This document shows positions 1 through 12,721 of a stretch of DNA of 64,000 nt, piece after piece; position 1 is the stretch's first letter; each line of letters starts with the position of its first letter. Under the pieces are notes generated by a model. That model saw only the letters and a list, made by a program, of their open reading frames with translations, ran no database searches and had not been told where the DNA came from. This DNA comes from Mytilus edulis (taxonomy: Eukaryota > Mollusca > Bivalvia > Mytilida > Mytilidae): assembly GCF_963676685.1 (NCBI RefSeq), contig NC_092345.1, forward strand, positions 48,257,838-48,321,837, in the 5' to 3' direction. The position numbers were made by a program, and so were the translations under genes.

Positions 1-489
1 ATAATAAAACCTTATCATGTTTATAGGTCTCAAAACTGATACTTATGGTTCATTTGTACTTCAGGTGTAAAACCACAATTTTGGGGCTCAATCAGAAAAT
101 CTAAATGACTGATGATCATTGTAGAACACTTTTTGACTGATAATTTTGAATAATAAAAAAAAACATCATGAGAATTACTGATTGAGTAATAAGTATAAAA
201 TAGAGAATGGAAATGGGGAATGTTTTAAAGAGTCATCAACCTGACCAAAGAGCAGAAAAACGGCCAACAATGGGTCTCCAACACAGCAAGAAAATCAGCA
301 CCCAGAGTCAGGCTTCAGCTGACCCCTAAATAAGTAGTAGTTCTGTGAAAATGGATGTCACACTAAACTCTAAAGCATATTTATAATGAGCTTAGATTAA
401 AAATAATACAAGACTAACAAAGAATATAGAATTTTGTTCATTCAAACATCTTTTATAAGTAGAGATGCATATTTCTTGTTTTCTTACAG
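1..489. repeat. FOXRED1 intron containing a family A fragment
   Basis: This is the intron upstream of the first visible exon. Positions about 195-421 carry a diverged copy of dispersed family A (AGAATGGAAATGGGGAATG ... CAAGACTAACAAAG), which recurs at 28571, 44378, 51650 and, inverted, 54520. Confidence 0.6.
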
Positions 490-584
490 AGAACTAGGTG
501 CCAAAATAGAATTATTGTCAAGAGAGAAAATATCACAAAAATTTCCCTGGGTTAACTTAGAGGGTATAGAAATGGCATCATATG
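490..584 (+). CDS. FOXRED1: FOXRED1 exon a (first visible exon)
   Basis: The acceptor is TTCTTACAG and the donor GTATGT. The exon encodes [13 protein letters not shown] through a [15 protein letters not shown] segment. It ends after the first base of a Gly codon that is completed in the next exon. Confidence 0.93.
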
Positions 585-3500
585 GTATGTATTATTTATT
601 TTTATTGTAAATAAAAAATATTTCGTCATCCTGTCCATTTTGAAATTATTATGCTGACTAAAATTGTGATGATAATAAAGGTTTGAAAAATTGTTCGTCT
701 TATTAAGCATGTTAAGCGTTTGAAAACAAAGTTCAAACCTATGATGATCTAAGACCACAGTTATTTCGTAGTGCATAATAAAGGTTTGAATTATTATGTT
801 TACTGCTGACTAAAATTTGACAATAAATGAAAATTAAAAAAATTAGACAATGAATGAAAATTAAAAAAATCCCACTTTTTCAATAATATTTTTACAGTGT
901 GTTGTACATGTACTAGTACTTTTTGGACAAATTCTATCAAAATTATAGAAAAGACCATCAGCTCTAACTCAATATGGACAATTTTATGATAAGGGGGTCT
1001 TGAAATCTTTTGACAGCTTCCGAAGTGCTTATTTGTAACCATTTTCAGCTGGACCAAATCACTACTTTACTTTAAAAAAAAAATAACAGTATAATTTCAC
1101 CCCCTACTTGCTATTTCAAGCATAAAACGTGGAGAAATAAATTTGGAAGGGGTATAAAAAGAATTGGCAAGTAACACACTGTCCACACTAGGGACTATAT
1201 AAATTTGTGTTCAAGAAAATCAAGGGACGATAACTGTGGTCTCAGACCTGATTGTGTTGGACAAAAAAAACACAATTTTTATATGTGTGCACGCAAAACA
1301 AGTTTCTTGGTAGAGGATCTAAATACAGCACAATTTTTTTTCTCCAAAATTCAAAAAGTATATCTTAACCAAAAAACAAATCTGACTAGCTGGTCAAACA
1401 ACAGATGTTCTGAAACACTGCTGACTGCCATGACAATTGCAAATAAACAGATCACCTAATGTAACAAAATAGATCTAAATCATACATACTTTAACATTTT
1501 TAGGAACACAGGGAGAAGGTTGGTTTGATCCATGGCTGCTATTGAAAGCATTCAGACAGAATAATGTCAATAATGAGGTTACCTATGTGAAAGGGGAAGT
1601 AGTTGGCTTCCAACAGACTAGTAACCCTGGCAGCCATGTTGGATCTGAAACTGATTTCCAAACTCTCAATAATATTGATGTAGGTATTTAACAAATAATA
1701 TCATCTTGAACATACATAAAATATTTGCCACTGGACTTTACGCAACCAACAATCCATCAATATATCTTTGATAAAGGCAAACACTAGAAAAAACTGTTTC
1801 ATTTATAAGTCAAAGAATAGTAGTTACCATGGTGATAAAATTCAAGTTGAACGTACATTATGACATATTTGACATATGTGAAATGAAAAGGAACAAAATA
1901 TGTAAGAAAGTAGAGGATATTGTATGGATGTTGTTTAGAAATCAAAATTTTCATGAACTATTAGAAAAGAGCCAATGTGTCAAAAGAAACATTCTTCTGT
2001 TGCTGTTCTACATCATAAATGTTGCTTTAAAGCCTTAAGAGGTGAACTAGAAGATCTCACATTTTGAAAGAGGACAATCTCCAGTGTTGACTCACTCTGT
2101 ACCTCTTGTAAGATTTATTTTTTGCTCTAGATAAAAGACGAGGAGGGAAATCTTCATCAGATGCACTTTTCATTGGTAATCAACTGTGCTGGACCATGGG
2201 CTGGAGAGATAGCAGAAATGGCAGGAATTGGAACAGGGCAAGGTGGCTTATCTGTTCCTCTACCTGTGGAACCAAGGTTAGTATTGTGTTTTGGGTAAAT
2301 GACCAAGATGTTTGGGTGCCACTATTGAAATTAGAAATACTGTCTCTTTATTATGAAGGATCAAAGTTCGAGTCAAGGTCTTTATGAGTGTTTGTTTAGC
2401 TCAGTTATGTAGTTTTGTGTTTGGCATATTTTTGTCTGGTTGTCTTTTTATCTGTTCTGCTTCACTAAATGATATTGAAGTGCTCTTTCGAAAGTTTGAA
2501 CTTTACTCAATTTTCAAAACAATTCTAGAATTTCCTTTACATCTTTTTAACATTATTACTTGCATATTACATGGATGATTAACAAATCAGTTTGTAAATG
2601 TTGAAGTTACCTTAAGCATCAATAAATGATATTTTGATTCATATTATAGACACATATAACATTACATTTATATCTGTGTTATTTTACCTCGTCAGAATCA
2701 TTATCATATTATAATCAAATTTAAATTCAAGTGTCTGAATGTGTAGGTCATTAACTATTATGGTCAGCATTTTCAAAGTTCAAATTTAGGATTTTCACTT
2801 ATTTTTTAGCAAAGGGAATAACATGTCATCAAAATATGAACTTTTTTTTCTCTCATTAAAGGTGGTACCTAACACTACAGGGAGATAACTCTGTAAAGTC
2901 AGCTAACCTAAACATTTTAATTACGTTGTGTTGTAAAAGGAATATTCAGCTTCTCAATGACCAAAATTGGTGTTTTTCAAATTGCTATATAACCAGTGTA
3001 ATTTTTCTGACAAAACGGTTGGTTCAAAATATTTGAAATTTTTATAGTTTTGTTAAAGGGTTAAAGTAAATACTTTGACAAAATTTTATGAAAATTGATT
3101 TTAGTGAAAGTGTTGGGTACCACCTTAAGATTTTAAACCAAAATGGAAAAAAAATATAGTTTTAAAACAACAAACAAATCAGACTTATATAATGGCAAAA
3201 TAATGAAAAATTCAAGTGTCATACTGTTTCTGAAAACTTGCTTTTTCCTTTCTTTGGTCTGAACAATTTTTATAGATGAACAGGAAGCATATTTTTTTTG
3301 CAAATGAATAGTCCCTAGTAGTTAACTATAAGTTTCTTATAATTTTCAAATGATTGAGACTTGTTATTAAATTCTTATTACACTATATGATTTCATTATA
3401 TTTTCTTTGTCGTTTCAGCTACGTTTAAAATTTTCCTTTCTTTTGACCACAATTTTTTTCCCTTGTCTTTTAAAAGTCACATATAATTTTTTTCCTTATC

Positions 3501-6500
3501 TTTTAAGCCACTGATTCCTTTTTGAACCCATTTTTATTGAGCATAGATTATGGATATATCATAATTTGTTTGGTATTACCAGTAATGTTTATGATTTTGG
3601 AGGGTAATTAAACCTCAAAGCTTACACCATACTTTTAAAGAAATGCATTTAGAATTTATAATACATGTAATAAGTGTACATTGATTGATTTTTAAAATAA
3701 ATGACCTATATGTATATTTTTAATAGATTGACATGTTATAAAATCTTTCTATCTAGCTAAAGACTAAGGTAGTATTCTAATTCAAAAACTTTATTTATAG
3801 AAAAAGATTTGTTTATGTTATTCACTGTCCAAATGGTCCAGGTTTAGAAGCACCTTTGACTGTCGATACAAATGGAGTATATTTCAGAAGAGAAGGGCTA
3901 GGTGGATGTTATATATGTGGTTTGTCCCCTGAAGAGGTAACTATAAGAATAATTTTTGGGTAAAGATTGCATCAAAATGCAATCAAACCCAATGGTTCTG
4001 ACATGATATTTAAAGGCTTATCACTACTTTTGAGATACACACACTTTAGTGCGTTGATCATAAAATTCTATACAGCCTTTTCAGAAATTTATTAATGAAA
4101 TATATCATTGTATATGCTCACATATTAAAATTACAAAATAATTTTGTACTTGTAAAGAAAATAGCATTAACTTTTGCAAGGTGCAGGAATCTGATATCCA
4201 TTCTGAAAATATCAATAATGTCATTGTTTAAGTCATCTTTAAAAATTCGAGTTATCTCCCTTTGTCCAGAATTATAGTTGAATCAACTACAACCAATGTT
4301 TTTTTTATACAATGCCATATTTGATTTTAATTCTCACTCATAAATTAAAGCAATCTTTACCCTCCAGTGCTTACAAGAGCTTTGAATATACTCTGGCACC
4401 AATTGATAGTTTAAGTGGATGTGGACATAAAACCTAAATGTCTCTATTAAATGGATGCTGGATAGAAATTTATTTATAAAATCCCCCCACTTTCAGCAAA
4501 CTTTCTTTCACATGTATATGTTGTGTACAAGATGTAAATTTGTACAAATTATAATTTGTACAGGGTTTTTGTACAAGTTATAAGTTTTTTGACACACTCC
4601 TTCTTGCACCAGGTGATACAGATTTATCTTCTAATATGTACTAGTTCAATGTTTTAGATTCAAATGTATATACTTCAACCTTACATTTAGTGCTGTTATC
4701 CTTGTCATCAAAATGGAAATGAGGATACTTGAATGGTTGAAGTTCTAATTTTATTTTTCTCCTGGTATCATATTCATATCCATAAAAAGTCTTTTTGTGG
4801 TCTAATAATGTTTTTTGTATCAATGCTCGGTATTAGATTGTGCCATGTAGTTGTGAAAATATGACAGAAATATGTGAAGCAAAAGACTGTAAGCTTGCAT
4901 CATCCATTTATGCTTAGCAATTCATAAAACACTGATAACTTGTACCAAAAATTTGTACAACATTACAACTTGTACACAATATATATATATATCAAATGGA
5001 CACACATGTACAAGTTTAATTTGTTTGAAAATTAGTAATATCTAAAGATTTAGTGCTTCATCTTAAAATATATTAATTAATTTGCCTTCAACCAAATTTT
5101 CATGAAAGTGTTATGAAAATGATTTCTAGGTAATGTTTTGAAGGTATTGGGTTTATACAAAATATCTAAAAATTTGTGAGAAAAGTTTGCCATATGTAAT
5201 GATGTTTGTAATTTATTAATGAATTAATAATCCATGTATATCACACACACTAAAGTAACAAATGTAACAAATTGTTGAATTTTTCTAGGGTTTCAAGTCA
5301 GAGGTAACACATAGTTCAACTGTTCCAGTTATTTAATATTTTTTGACACATTTGCTTTTATTTATGGTTAAGGCCTATGTATCATGCATACATGTGTCAT
5401 TAAAAAAATGTTAATTCAGAAACAATTTATCTCTTACCAAATTTTTTACATGATGCCAACTTGATTTTTTTGGTAGATGTTGATGTTATAACTGTGTGTT
5501 GAATCGACTTTATAGTTACAATGGTTACCTGAGCTATGCCTGAGCAATTTATATATATATGTCAACACTATGACTTAAAGATTTTGTAACATTATAACCA
5601 TAATTGACCACTTGCCAAAAAAATTGTTAAGAGAAGAATAGTTTCTGATGTAGTTTTATATCATTTTTAGCAACAGCATTACAAATTAGTTATCAATGCA
5701 ATGTTATTTAATCACATGATTCTCATGTTAGAGGTACACAAATTGAACAAATTTATGTTATTCTTAAAATTTTGACTTACTGTTTGTCCAATAATTCTTA
5801 AAAAGCTGTTTATGATGAAAATCCCTTTGTTGGTATGATTTTTTTTATCATTTCAAATGTTTTATTGCATGTAAACGTTTTTGATAAAGCCTTTCTTGTC
5901 TTTAGAAAAAGGAAAAATGTTCACAGGTTAATCAATGCTACTTTCTATGATTTATGAAACCCTCAAAAATTCTAATTTAATTTTAGCTTGTTGCTTCTAT
6001 TTTGCTTACTTTTTTATTAGAAATATATGGTCACTGTTAATTATTACACAGCCTAATTTATGTCCAAATAAATGAACAAAAAACAAATATGTAACACATC
6101 AACAAACGACAACCACTGAATGTCAGTTTTAGCCATTTGGTATGTTATTTTTATATCAATTTGTTTTCATTTTTATGTATGTTTAATTCTGTTGTGTTTC
6201 TTTTGACATGTTTAATTGGACCAAGTGTTAACAGTGAATTCTTTTCCTGTTTGTAAATATAATTTCTGCACCACTTTTATTTTTTTAATCACAAATTTGC
6301 TGAAATCACAACCTCATTTATTTTATCATATCACAAATTAAATCATGATTTGCATGGTATTCAAAGTACTCATTAAGCCATTGCTTTCATTTTGGTGAGG
6401 TTTTTGCAAAGTTCATTACCTTTTTAAGTTCATTGAAGCCTTTAAAACTGGTCTACAGGTACTGTTTGCCTATATTTATTGTGATAACTTCTAGAAAAAT

Positions 6501-8309
6501 GTTCAAATTCTTTTATTAGCTGAGTTCTCTTAATTTCTACAACATTTATTTCCAATTGGACGTCGTATACCAGAATATTTATATGGTTGATGCAGGATTA
6601 TATGAATATTTGGCAGATTATCATATTAGATTTGTTCTACAGATAAAATTTCAATTTCTTGATAAAAAGTAAATTATCCAAAAAAAACCAGTAAAATTTG
6701 CACCAAAATAGCTATTATATGTATATTTTTTTTATACAAAATATATTATATATTCTTTGAACAAAATTGGCAACAATTTTTTTTTGGGAAAACTTGTAGA
6801 TACTGCTTTTTAAAACAAATATTAAAATATTTCTTGTTTGCACAGATTAATTTGTATTTATTGTATGAATGGGTCAAAAATATTAGTATCTAACTCCATA
6901 TGTCATCTATATCATTCTTAAAGGGGTTCCGGGAAAAAACTTTACAGGATACACAGAAAAGGCCCTTCAAATTCTGAACTATGTATGGGGTGTAAAGACC
7001 TTTTTACAGTTAAATTGTATTTGTAATTCTAAAATTGCTTCCATAGATAATTAATTAATTTTCAAAGTGCCTTCTATAAGTACCATGATAGTTTTAATGG
7101 TACAGCCATGAGTCTAAATTAGGTGAGAATGAATTAATTTTTTTAAATAGCATTTTTGTAACAAATACTATAAGAGCATTACTTGTTTTTATGAATTTTA
7201 ATGAAATAGTTTTACGAAAAATTCTATGGTCTTTGATAAAAAGCTGCAGGTCATCATGGTCATGATGGTTTTCACTGTTATTTCTTGTATAAAAATGTGA
7301 TGGTCCTTTTCAAAATTTTGGTGATCAAAACCTTTGGACACTTTTCAAGATCTTTGTTTGCAGACTGCTTATATATTGTATTTGTAGTAAATTTGACTTT
7401 CAATTGTCTTTTGTATCTGTTTGCAGGATAAAGAACCCGATATTAGTAACTTGGATGTAGATTACAATTTCTTTGAAGAAAAAATCTGGCCAAAATTAGC
7501 ATATAGATATCCACAGTTTGAGAAAATTAAGGTAAGCCCTTAAAATTATCAGAGTTATTTTTCACATTAGTGTTAAAGAGACTTGATAAACTTATGGTAG
7601 TCCTGATAGTAGTTCCTGACAAATGTACTTTATAGGTATATCTTTATGTCAAACCCTTTATTATCAATTGAAAAAAAAAGAACAAACTTGATTTATTTCA
7701 TGTAAAGGAATTCTAATTCTACATTAACCATTTCTAGCAAATAACAAACAAATATGCCACCAAGATGGGCAGCTAGTGAAATTTCGTATTTAATAATTTT
7801 TAGTCAACTTCTTTACATTCATTTCCACAGATTCTGATTGGTATAGCTTTGTGTGCCTTAAGTGGTCAAAGTACCACACTGAACAGCTGATCATTGACAA
7901 TATTTTTTCAAACTTTACTTAATAAGTAAAAAATTGACACCCAATTTGTTCTAAAGACTAAAATATTTCTGAAAAAGAAACTTTAGAGAATATGGTAGGC
8001 AAGAAAACAAAGCTGGCTTTATTACTCTCATGTTTATATGTTTTTTTTTTGCAGTTAAAGAGTGCCTGGGCTGGATATTATGATTATAATTATGTCGATC
8101 AGAATCTGATTATTGGACCTCATCCAAAATTCAGAAATTTTTGGTTTGCTAATGGTATGAGTGGACACGGTGTACAACAATCCGTTGCTATAGGAAGGGC
8201 TATTGCGGAACTATTCTATGATCATGACTTCACTTCCATAGACTTGACAAGGTTTGGGTTTGACAGAATTATGCATGATGAACCTGTCCTGGAAAATTTC
8301 ATTGTATGA
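490..8309 (+). CDS. FOXRED1: FOXRED1, FAD-dependent oxidoreductase domain protein, 3' part (six exons)
   Basis: Partial gene read as exons 490-584, 1504-1679, 2131-2276, 3801-3936, 7427-7531 and 8055-8309, giving 303 residues. About 180 N-terminal residues, including the GxGxxG dinucleotide-binding fold, lie upstream of the window. Phases join without a break and every internal boundary is AG/GT. Segments matching the family include [86 protein letters not shown] and [20 protein letters not shown]. The last two form the C-terminal part of the D-amino-acid oxidase/sarcosine oxidase-like fold that closes over the FAD. In humans the protein is mitochondrial and needed for complex I assembly; that role is inferred here from homology. 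The C terminus ends [10 protein letters not shown], and its DNA is the first unit of a 31-bp minisatellite. There is no sign of a disrupting mutation. Confidence 0.95.
585..1503 (+). other. FOXRED1 intron
   Basis: AT-rich intron sequence with short open frames only. There are near-duplicate pieces around 800-875 (AATGAAAATTAAAAAAAT appears twice). No gene is supported. Confidence 0.7.
1504..1679 (+). CDS. FOXRED1: FOXRED1 exon b
   Basis: The acceptor is TTTTTAG and the donor GTAGGT. It encodes the [16 protein letters not shown] helix and the start of the substrate-domain strand ([11 protein letters not shown]). It ends in phase 0. Confidence 0.93.
2131..2276 (+). CDS. FOXRED1: FOXRED1 exon c
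   Basis: The acceptor is TTGCTCTAG and the donor GTTAGT. It encodes [17 protein letters not shown], the usual oxidoreductase 'NAAGAW' segment, and ends in VPLPVEPR with a split Arg codon. Confidence 0.93.
2277..3800 (+). other. FOXRED1 intron with a MITE
   Basis: Intron between exons c and d. It contains the TTAA-flanked MITE at 2860-3124; the rest is AT-rich sequence with no supported coding region. Confidence 0.8.
2860..3124. mobile_element. 265-bp MITE with TTAA target duplication
   Basis: The ends are inverted copies: AGGTGGTACCTAACACT on the left, and GGTGGTACCCAACACT when the right end is reverse-complemented. TTAA lies directly outside both ends (2856-2859 and 3125-3128), as expected for piggyBac-type or other TTAA-targeting elements. 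There is no coding capacity. The inner text (ACTACAGGGAGATAACTCTG) is one I associate with a common mussel repeat. Confidence 0.8.
3801..3936 (+). CDS. FOXRED1: FOXRED1 exon d
   Basis: The acceptor is TTTATAG and the donor GTAACT. It encodes [19 protein letters not shown] and [16 protein letters not shown], which align with the conserved FOXRED1 block. Confidence 0.93.
3937..7426 (+). other. FOXRED1 large intron
   Basis: A 3.5-kb AT-rich intron. It holds a foldback element at 4521-4979 and a short family B piece at about 6055-6126 (AACACATCAACAAACGACAA). Nothing coding was found in it. Confidence 0.7.
4521..4979. mobile_element. 459-bp foldback element rich in TTGTACAA
   Basis: Left end TTGTGTACAAGATGTAA...TTTGTACAA...TTTTTGTACAAGTTAT is mirrored by the right end, which reads TTGTGTACAAGTTGTAATG...TACAAGTTAT when reverse-complemented. 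TATATG on the left and TATATA on the right may be a degenerate TA-type duplication. No transposase is encoded. Confidence 0.6.
7427..7531 (+). CDS. FOXRED1: FOXRED1 exon e
   Basis: The acceptor is TTTGCAG and the donor GTAAGC, after a 3.5-kb intron. It encodes 35 residues including [18 protein letters not shown]. Confidence 0.93.
7532..8054 (+). other. FOXRED1 last intron
   Basis: AT-rich intron ending in a long T tract and GCAG. Nothing else is visible. Confidence 0.75.
8055..8309 (+). CDS. FOXRED1: FOXRED1 terminal coding exon
   Basis: It is preceded by a T-rich tract and GCAG. An ATG at 7992 is open in the same frame but lies in the intron, so it is not the start. The exon encodes [31 protein letters not shown] and [16 protein letters not shown], then stops at TGA 8307-8309. 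Confidence 0.93.
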   Translation, partial: LKSAWAGYYDYNYVDQNLIIGPHPKFRNFWFANGMSGHGVQQSVAIGRAIAELFYDHDFTSIDLTRFGFDRIMHDEPVLENFIV

Positions 8310-8668
8310 TGAACCAGTCCTGGAAAATTCCATTGTATGATGAACCAGTCCTGGAAAATTTCATTGTATGATGAACCAGTCATAACACATTTCATTGTAT
8401 GATGAACCAGTCATAGAAAATTTCATTGTATGATGAACCAGTGCTGAAAACTTCATTTTATGGAAACCAGTCATGGAAAATTTTATTGTGTGGTGAACCT
8501 GTCTTAGAAAACTTCATTGAATGATGAACCAATAATGGGTAATTTCATTGTGTAATGAACCTGTCTTAGAAAACTTCATTGAATGATGAACCATTCATGG
8601 AAAATTTCATTGTGTGATGAACCCGTCCTAGAAAACTTCATTGAATGATGAACCAATCATGGATAATG
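8276..8668 (+). repeat. 31-bp minisatellite that begins inside the FOXRED1 stop-codon region
   Basis: About 12 degenerate units of roughly 31 bp based on TGATGAACCAGTCCTGG + AAAATTTCATTGTA. The first unit (8276-8306) encodes the FOXRED1 C terminus and the stop TGA is the start of unit two. Later units drift (CATAACACATTTC, CTTAGAAAACTTC), and a higher-order alternation appears after about 8500. Confidence 0.9.
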
Positions 8669-8707
8669 GATGAATATGAGAAAGGTTATATTCTTAGTAT
8701 CTAAAGA

Positions 8708-8905
8708 GGGTCTCAGTGGCTGAGTGGTCTAAGAGGTCGAATATATGTATCACTAGCTAGTCAACACTGTGGTTGTTAGTTGGAATCCTGCACGGGGCAG
8801 GTGCGCTTGACTAAAATCTTAATTGACAAGGGTTGTCATTTTCATACCCAAGGTTGGTGGTTATCTCCAGGCACTCAAGCTTCCTCCATCAATAAATTAA
8901 ACATT

Positions 8906-8940
<35 letters not shown>

Positions 8941-8945
8941 TAATA
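8708..8945 (+). mobile_element. tRNA-derived SINE with (CAAT)n tail
   Basis: The head GTCTCAGTGGCTGAGTGG resembles a Ser/Leu-type tRNA with an A box (TGGCTGAGTGGTCTAA). A degraded B box lies near 8770-8790 (GTTAGTTGGAATCC). The middle part (GGTGGTTATCTCCAGGCAC, AAGCTTCCTCCATCAATAAA) resembles the conserved central domain of marine-invertebrate SINEs. The element ends in CAAT repeats. A short open frame at 8780-8968 is incidental. Confidence 0.7.
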
Positions 8946-10173
8946 TATTAATAGTATTAAAAGTATAAGCAGTTTATTTAGAATGAATATTTAGTATTTC
9001 CTAGTATAGCATTATACATTATCAGTCTAAAAAAACTGGATAACTGCATAAAGCATATAATTTAGTTAAGGAACTAAATGTGATTCTTAAGCAGGTTCAG
9101 GCAAACTGGCAATGTTTTATTACCTGATTACCTTTTCAGCCTTGTTTAGTTTTGAGTCATTAAAAAAGAGTTTGGGAGTATAAAGATTGATATGTTCTCA
9201 CTGCTCTCTTATGTAATTTCAAACCCTCAGGCCTCTTAATGATAGCTTACTCGTGCTAGTAATTTGCAGAAAATAATTACTATTATGTAACAACTTTATA
9301 AATTGTTGATTTAGAGAATGTTTATAATCCTTGTAATATAAGATAATAACCAGATAATAGAGGATAGGATAATTTGTGTAAGTAAAATATTTCTTTATTT
9401 ATAATATTCAGACTACTACTAAATAATTTCTGTTTTGAAGGATCTGTGGAAAGACATGTTAAATTCTCCATTGTTGCATTTGATTTATATCGATATACGT
9501 TGTGAAACATGGCATTAATTTACATATTTATATTTCATGCACCTTTTTTCCACTTTAATTTTACATGTTTTATATTTTTATCAAGTATTTTTACACACAA
9601 AATGTGTCAAAATAGTTATGTTTTGTTAATGATTAGATTTGTTGACCATTTTGTTATTTAGGAGTGTATTTGTTTACTTTATTGTTGAAAAGTGTAAAAA
9701 ATGAAATCTTGTATATATATTTTTTTTTTAAATATAACCTATCTATCTGCATGTTTTGATTCTGTTTTCAATTAAAATAGCTAAAAAAAATGTACATATT
9801 GCATTATATGACCTCTAATATGGATTACAATAGTTTTCTATTTGCTAAAATACTGGATAGATGATGAGACTTGCTTGTCTGTCTGTTGTCTATAAATCAA
9901 CTATGAAGTAAGATACCTGTTGTTTTATCTTGACTAAATGTGTAGTGGACATGGCAAACATTCAAAAGTTGCCAAAATTTCTTGAATATATTCAATAATG
10001 TTGTAAATAAAATTGCCACATAATTTGCTTTTTAATTTCAAAGAACATCTCTGAGATATGAATACATCAAAGGAACTGCACCCAAACAGCAGAATAAAAT
10101 CTCAGGAGGTAAACATGTGGTCATAAACATTGGACAAATATGCAATGCATACAGTCCACACCATAATTTAACC
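8946..10173. other. Intergenic, nothing recognised
   Basis: AT-rich sequence downstream of FOXRED1 and the SINE. I see no gene, tandem array or inverted repeat that I can support. Confidence 0.6.
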
Positions 10174-12721
10174 TTAAAGGGAAAATTCGTGATTTTTTTC
10201 TTATGGTTTAAATATGTTCATAATGACATAATATATATATTCACAAAGTTTTATCGCTAAATGTGCAGTAATAAAGGAGAAATTCAATAATTAATGAAAA
10301 AATATTAACTACTTCCTGTAGGTCGTGACGTTTTCTCCTGGTTTTTGCATGCCGGGATTCAAAATACAATCATTAAAAGTCTTGGTTTTTAATCATATTT
10401 TAACTTAATCGTAAGCGCGCCGATGACTTATGCTTTATCTAATAACCAGCCGATAATAAGAAGATAAAACGCACAGACGTGCAATTGTAAAAATTCATGA
10501 GATAAATTTTCTATGTTAAACGTATATATTCGAATTATTTTTTTAGACAACACAAAAAGTTATAATTTTTTTTTTAATTAATGCATTTTCGGACTGATAA
10601 GGTGAACAAATTAAAGTACAATAATCTGTAAAGACAATATGTTGGTGTACTCTTATTGACCTTTTACTATCTCTGCTATGACTAGGTTTATACGATGTGT
10701 GTATTCACGGTTCTGTGGTAATACTCGTAGATGGCTTGTTTAAAGGTAAACTGTTATTTGCACTTCGGTATTTAACCACGCCTCTAGGGCACACCTTGCC
10801 AGGTGTGACTGTCTATTCGGATCAGTGGATTATAAAACAAGGGAGCATTTAATACACACATTAAAAATACAGGTGACAAATAAAAATATATCGCCGTGGA
10901 ATTATTTAATTATATTTGGTGCTATTATTTATTTGAATTCAAATAAATTAATTTACTAAGAAATAAACAGTTTTCGGTTAAAGACGGGAAACTTAATTCA
11001 TGTGTCAGAATAAAATGATATACACCTCTTGTCCTTGATTTAAGTCTCATAAAAAAGGGGAACTTAGAAATTAGAAATAGCTTTACCAAATCATTTTGAT
11101 TGTCTTTATTAGGCAAAAAAATGTACGAGAACACTTACATTTAGACTTTTGAAACCCATGTATTAATTAATATCTGAAACTATCTGAAGATAACTCTACC
11201 GAAGCGGAATATAATTGTACGAATAAAGAAAAAAAATGTTTAATCTTTGCACATTTATGATTAATTATTGTTATCTATTGTTCATTTAATTATACTTAAT
11301 TAGTTGAATACAGAAAAAACCGGGAAAAAAGCCGTATTGGCCCTGTATTGATTACGGTTTTTAATTTTCTTATTATCATTTAAGGAGGCTCGAGGGTATA
11401 AAAATTTCAGAAAAAATTAAACATTTATTTTTCATTACAATTTTTATTAGTTACCTTTGTAGTTGTTACTTTATCACATGGTAAAAAAATCATTCAAAAC
11501 AATCATTTGGTGTTGGCCCCAGATGAGTTTTAAAATGTATACATCTTTGAAAAAGTTCCAAATTATCTCCCTTTGGTGGAAAAATGCATTTTTTTGGCTT
11601 TAAAATTGAAATATCTTTTTTAACTCATCGGTGACCTATATTTTTTAATATAATTTCCATATAAGCTGTAATTAAACTAAATTATTGTAAAATTTGAGCG
11701 ATTTCTGTAATAAATTTCTTTTTTCATTTCGATATAACCTTTATTTCTTCTATTACTTCAACAGAAAAAACCCACCTTTACAAAAATGTATGCTTCTTTC
11801 GAAGGCAGATTGTGAGCGCAAATGAACGGTGACCCCACTTTTTTATTTTATTTTTCTATTAACTATAAGATAAAGTTCATTTATAGAAAAATATAGAGAA
11901 ATCCTATATAAATGATTTAGACCCGCGAACCCCCTTAATAAAAGTGTTATGAACTGGCTGTTTCTGTATTGGCACTGGTATAGATTCTCGGTCATCTGTA
12001 TTGACCCTCGACCCTACCATACATAAGAAAGCTCTAGCTGATGATGAAATATGAAAGCAAAACATCGGTATCCTTACGTAATTATCGTAGTTTTGGTAAA
12101 GTCTGTTATCTTAAAATATATTACAACAACAAAATATTAAGAATAATAATTGACGTTTTTATCACTTATATCATATTACAACTATTAAAAATTTTACATA
12201 CATGAGCTACATGTATCACTTTCCCGGATATAAAGTCGGTTCCAATCCGATATCGGTGATAACATCCAATCGTACATTATAAAAATCGCAATTTTTATTG
12301 AAATTATTTTATTTTTTTTACATTTTTCTTCAGGAATCATAATATTTTTATGCTTTAAAGGGAATTTCGGGTCCTTTGTGCTCTTATCAAACTTGTTTAG
12401 GGTCCTTAGTGCTCCTTTGTGCTCCTTTGTGCACAAAGGAGGTCCTTTGCGGTGTTTTTAGAGACCCCCTTAAATATGTCTACCGCTCGGCATTAAATCT
12501 TGGTGTGGTAGGAAGGGATTATTACATATAGATTATATTATTTGGATGAGGATTTGAGCTAGCCTATAAAAACACATTAATCAGTTAACATACATTCGAG
12601 ACCAAAGGATATTAACTTTGCTAATTCAATTCACTTTTACTCACATATATTTCTCTCATGATTTGTGCGTGCTTGTTTCTATAGGACAGTGTATATATTA
12701 TATATAAAATCGTAACTAAAA

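Noticed and set aside
7992-8054. Upstream in-frame extension of the last FOXRED1 exon from ATG 7992
   Set aside because: It is intron sequence running into the T-tract and GCAG acceptor; homology begins at SAWAGYY directly after the acceptor.
8708-8800. Functional tRNA gene at the SINE head
   Set aside because: The B box is degraded, the arms do not pair as a cloverleaf, and a SINE body and (CAAT)n tail follow.
12040-12062. CTGATGATGAAATATGAAAG as another hammerhead
   Set aside because: CUGAUGA and GAAA are present but no stem II separates them, and no stem I or III can be drawn.
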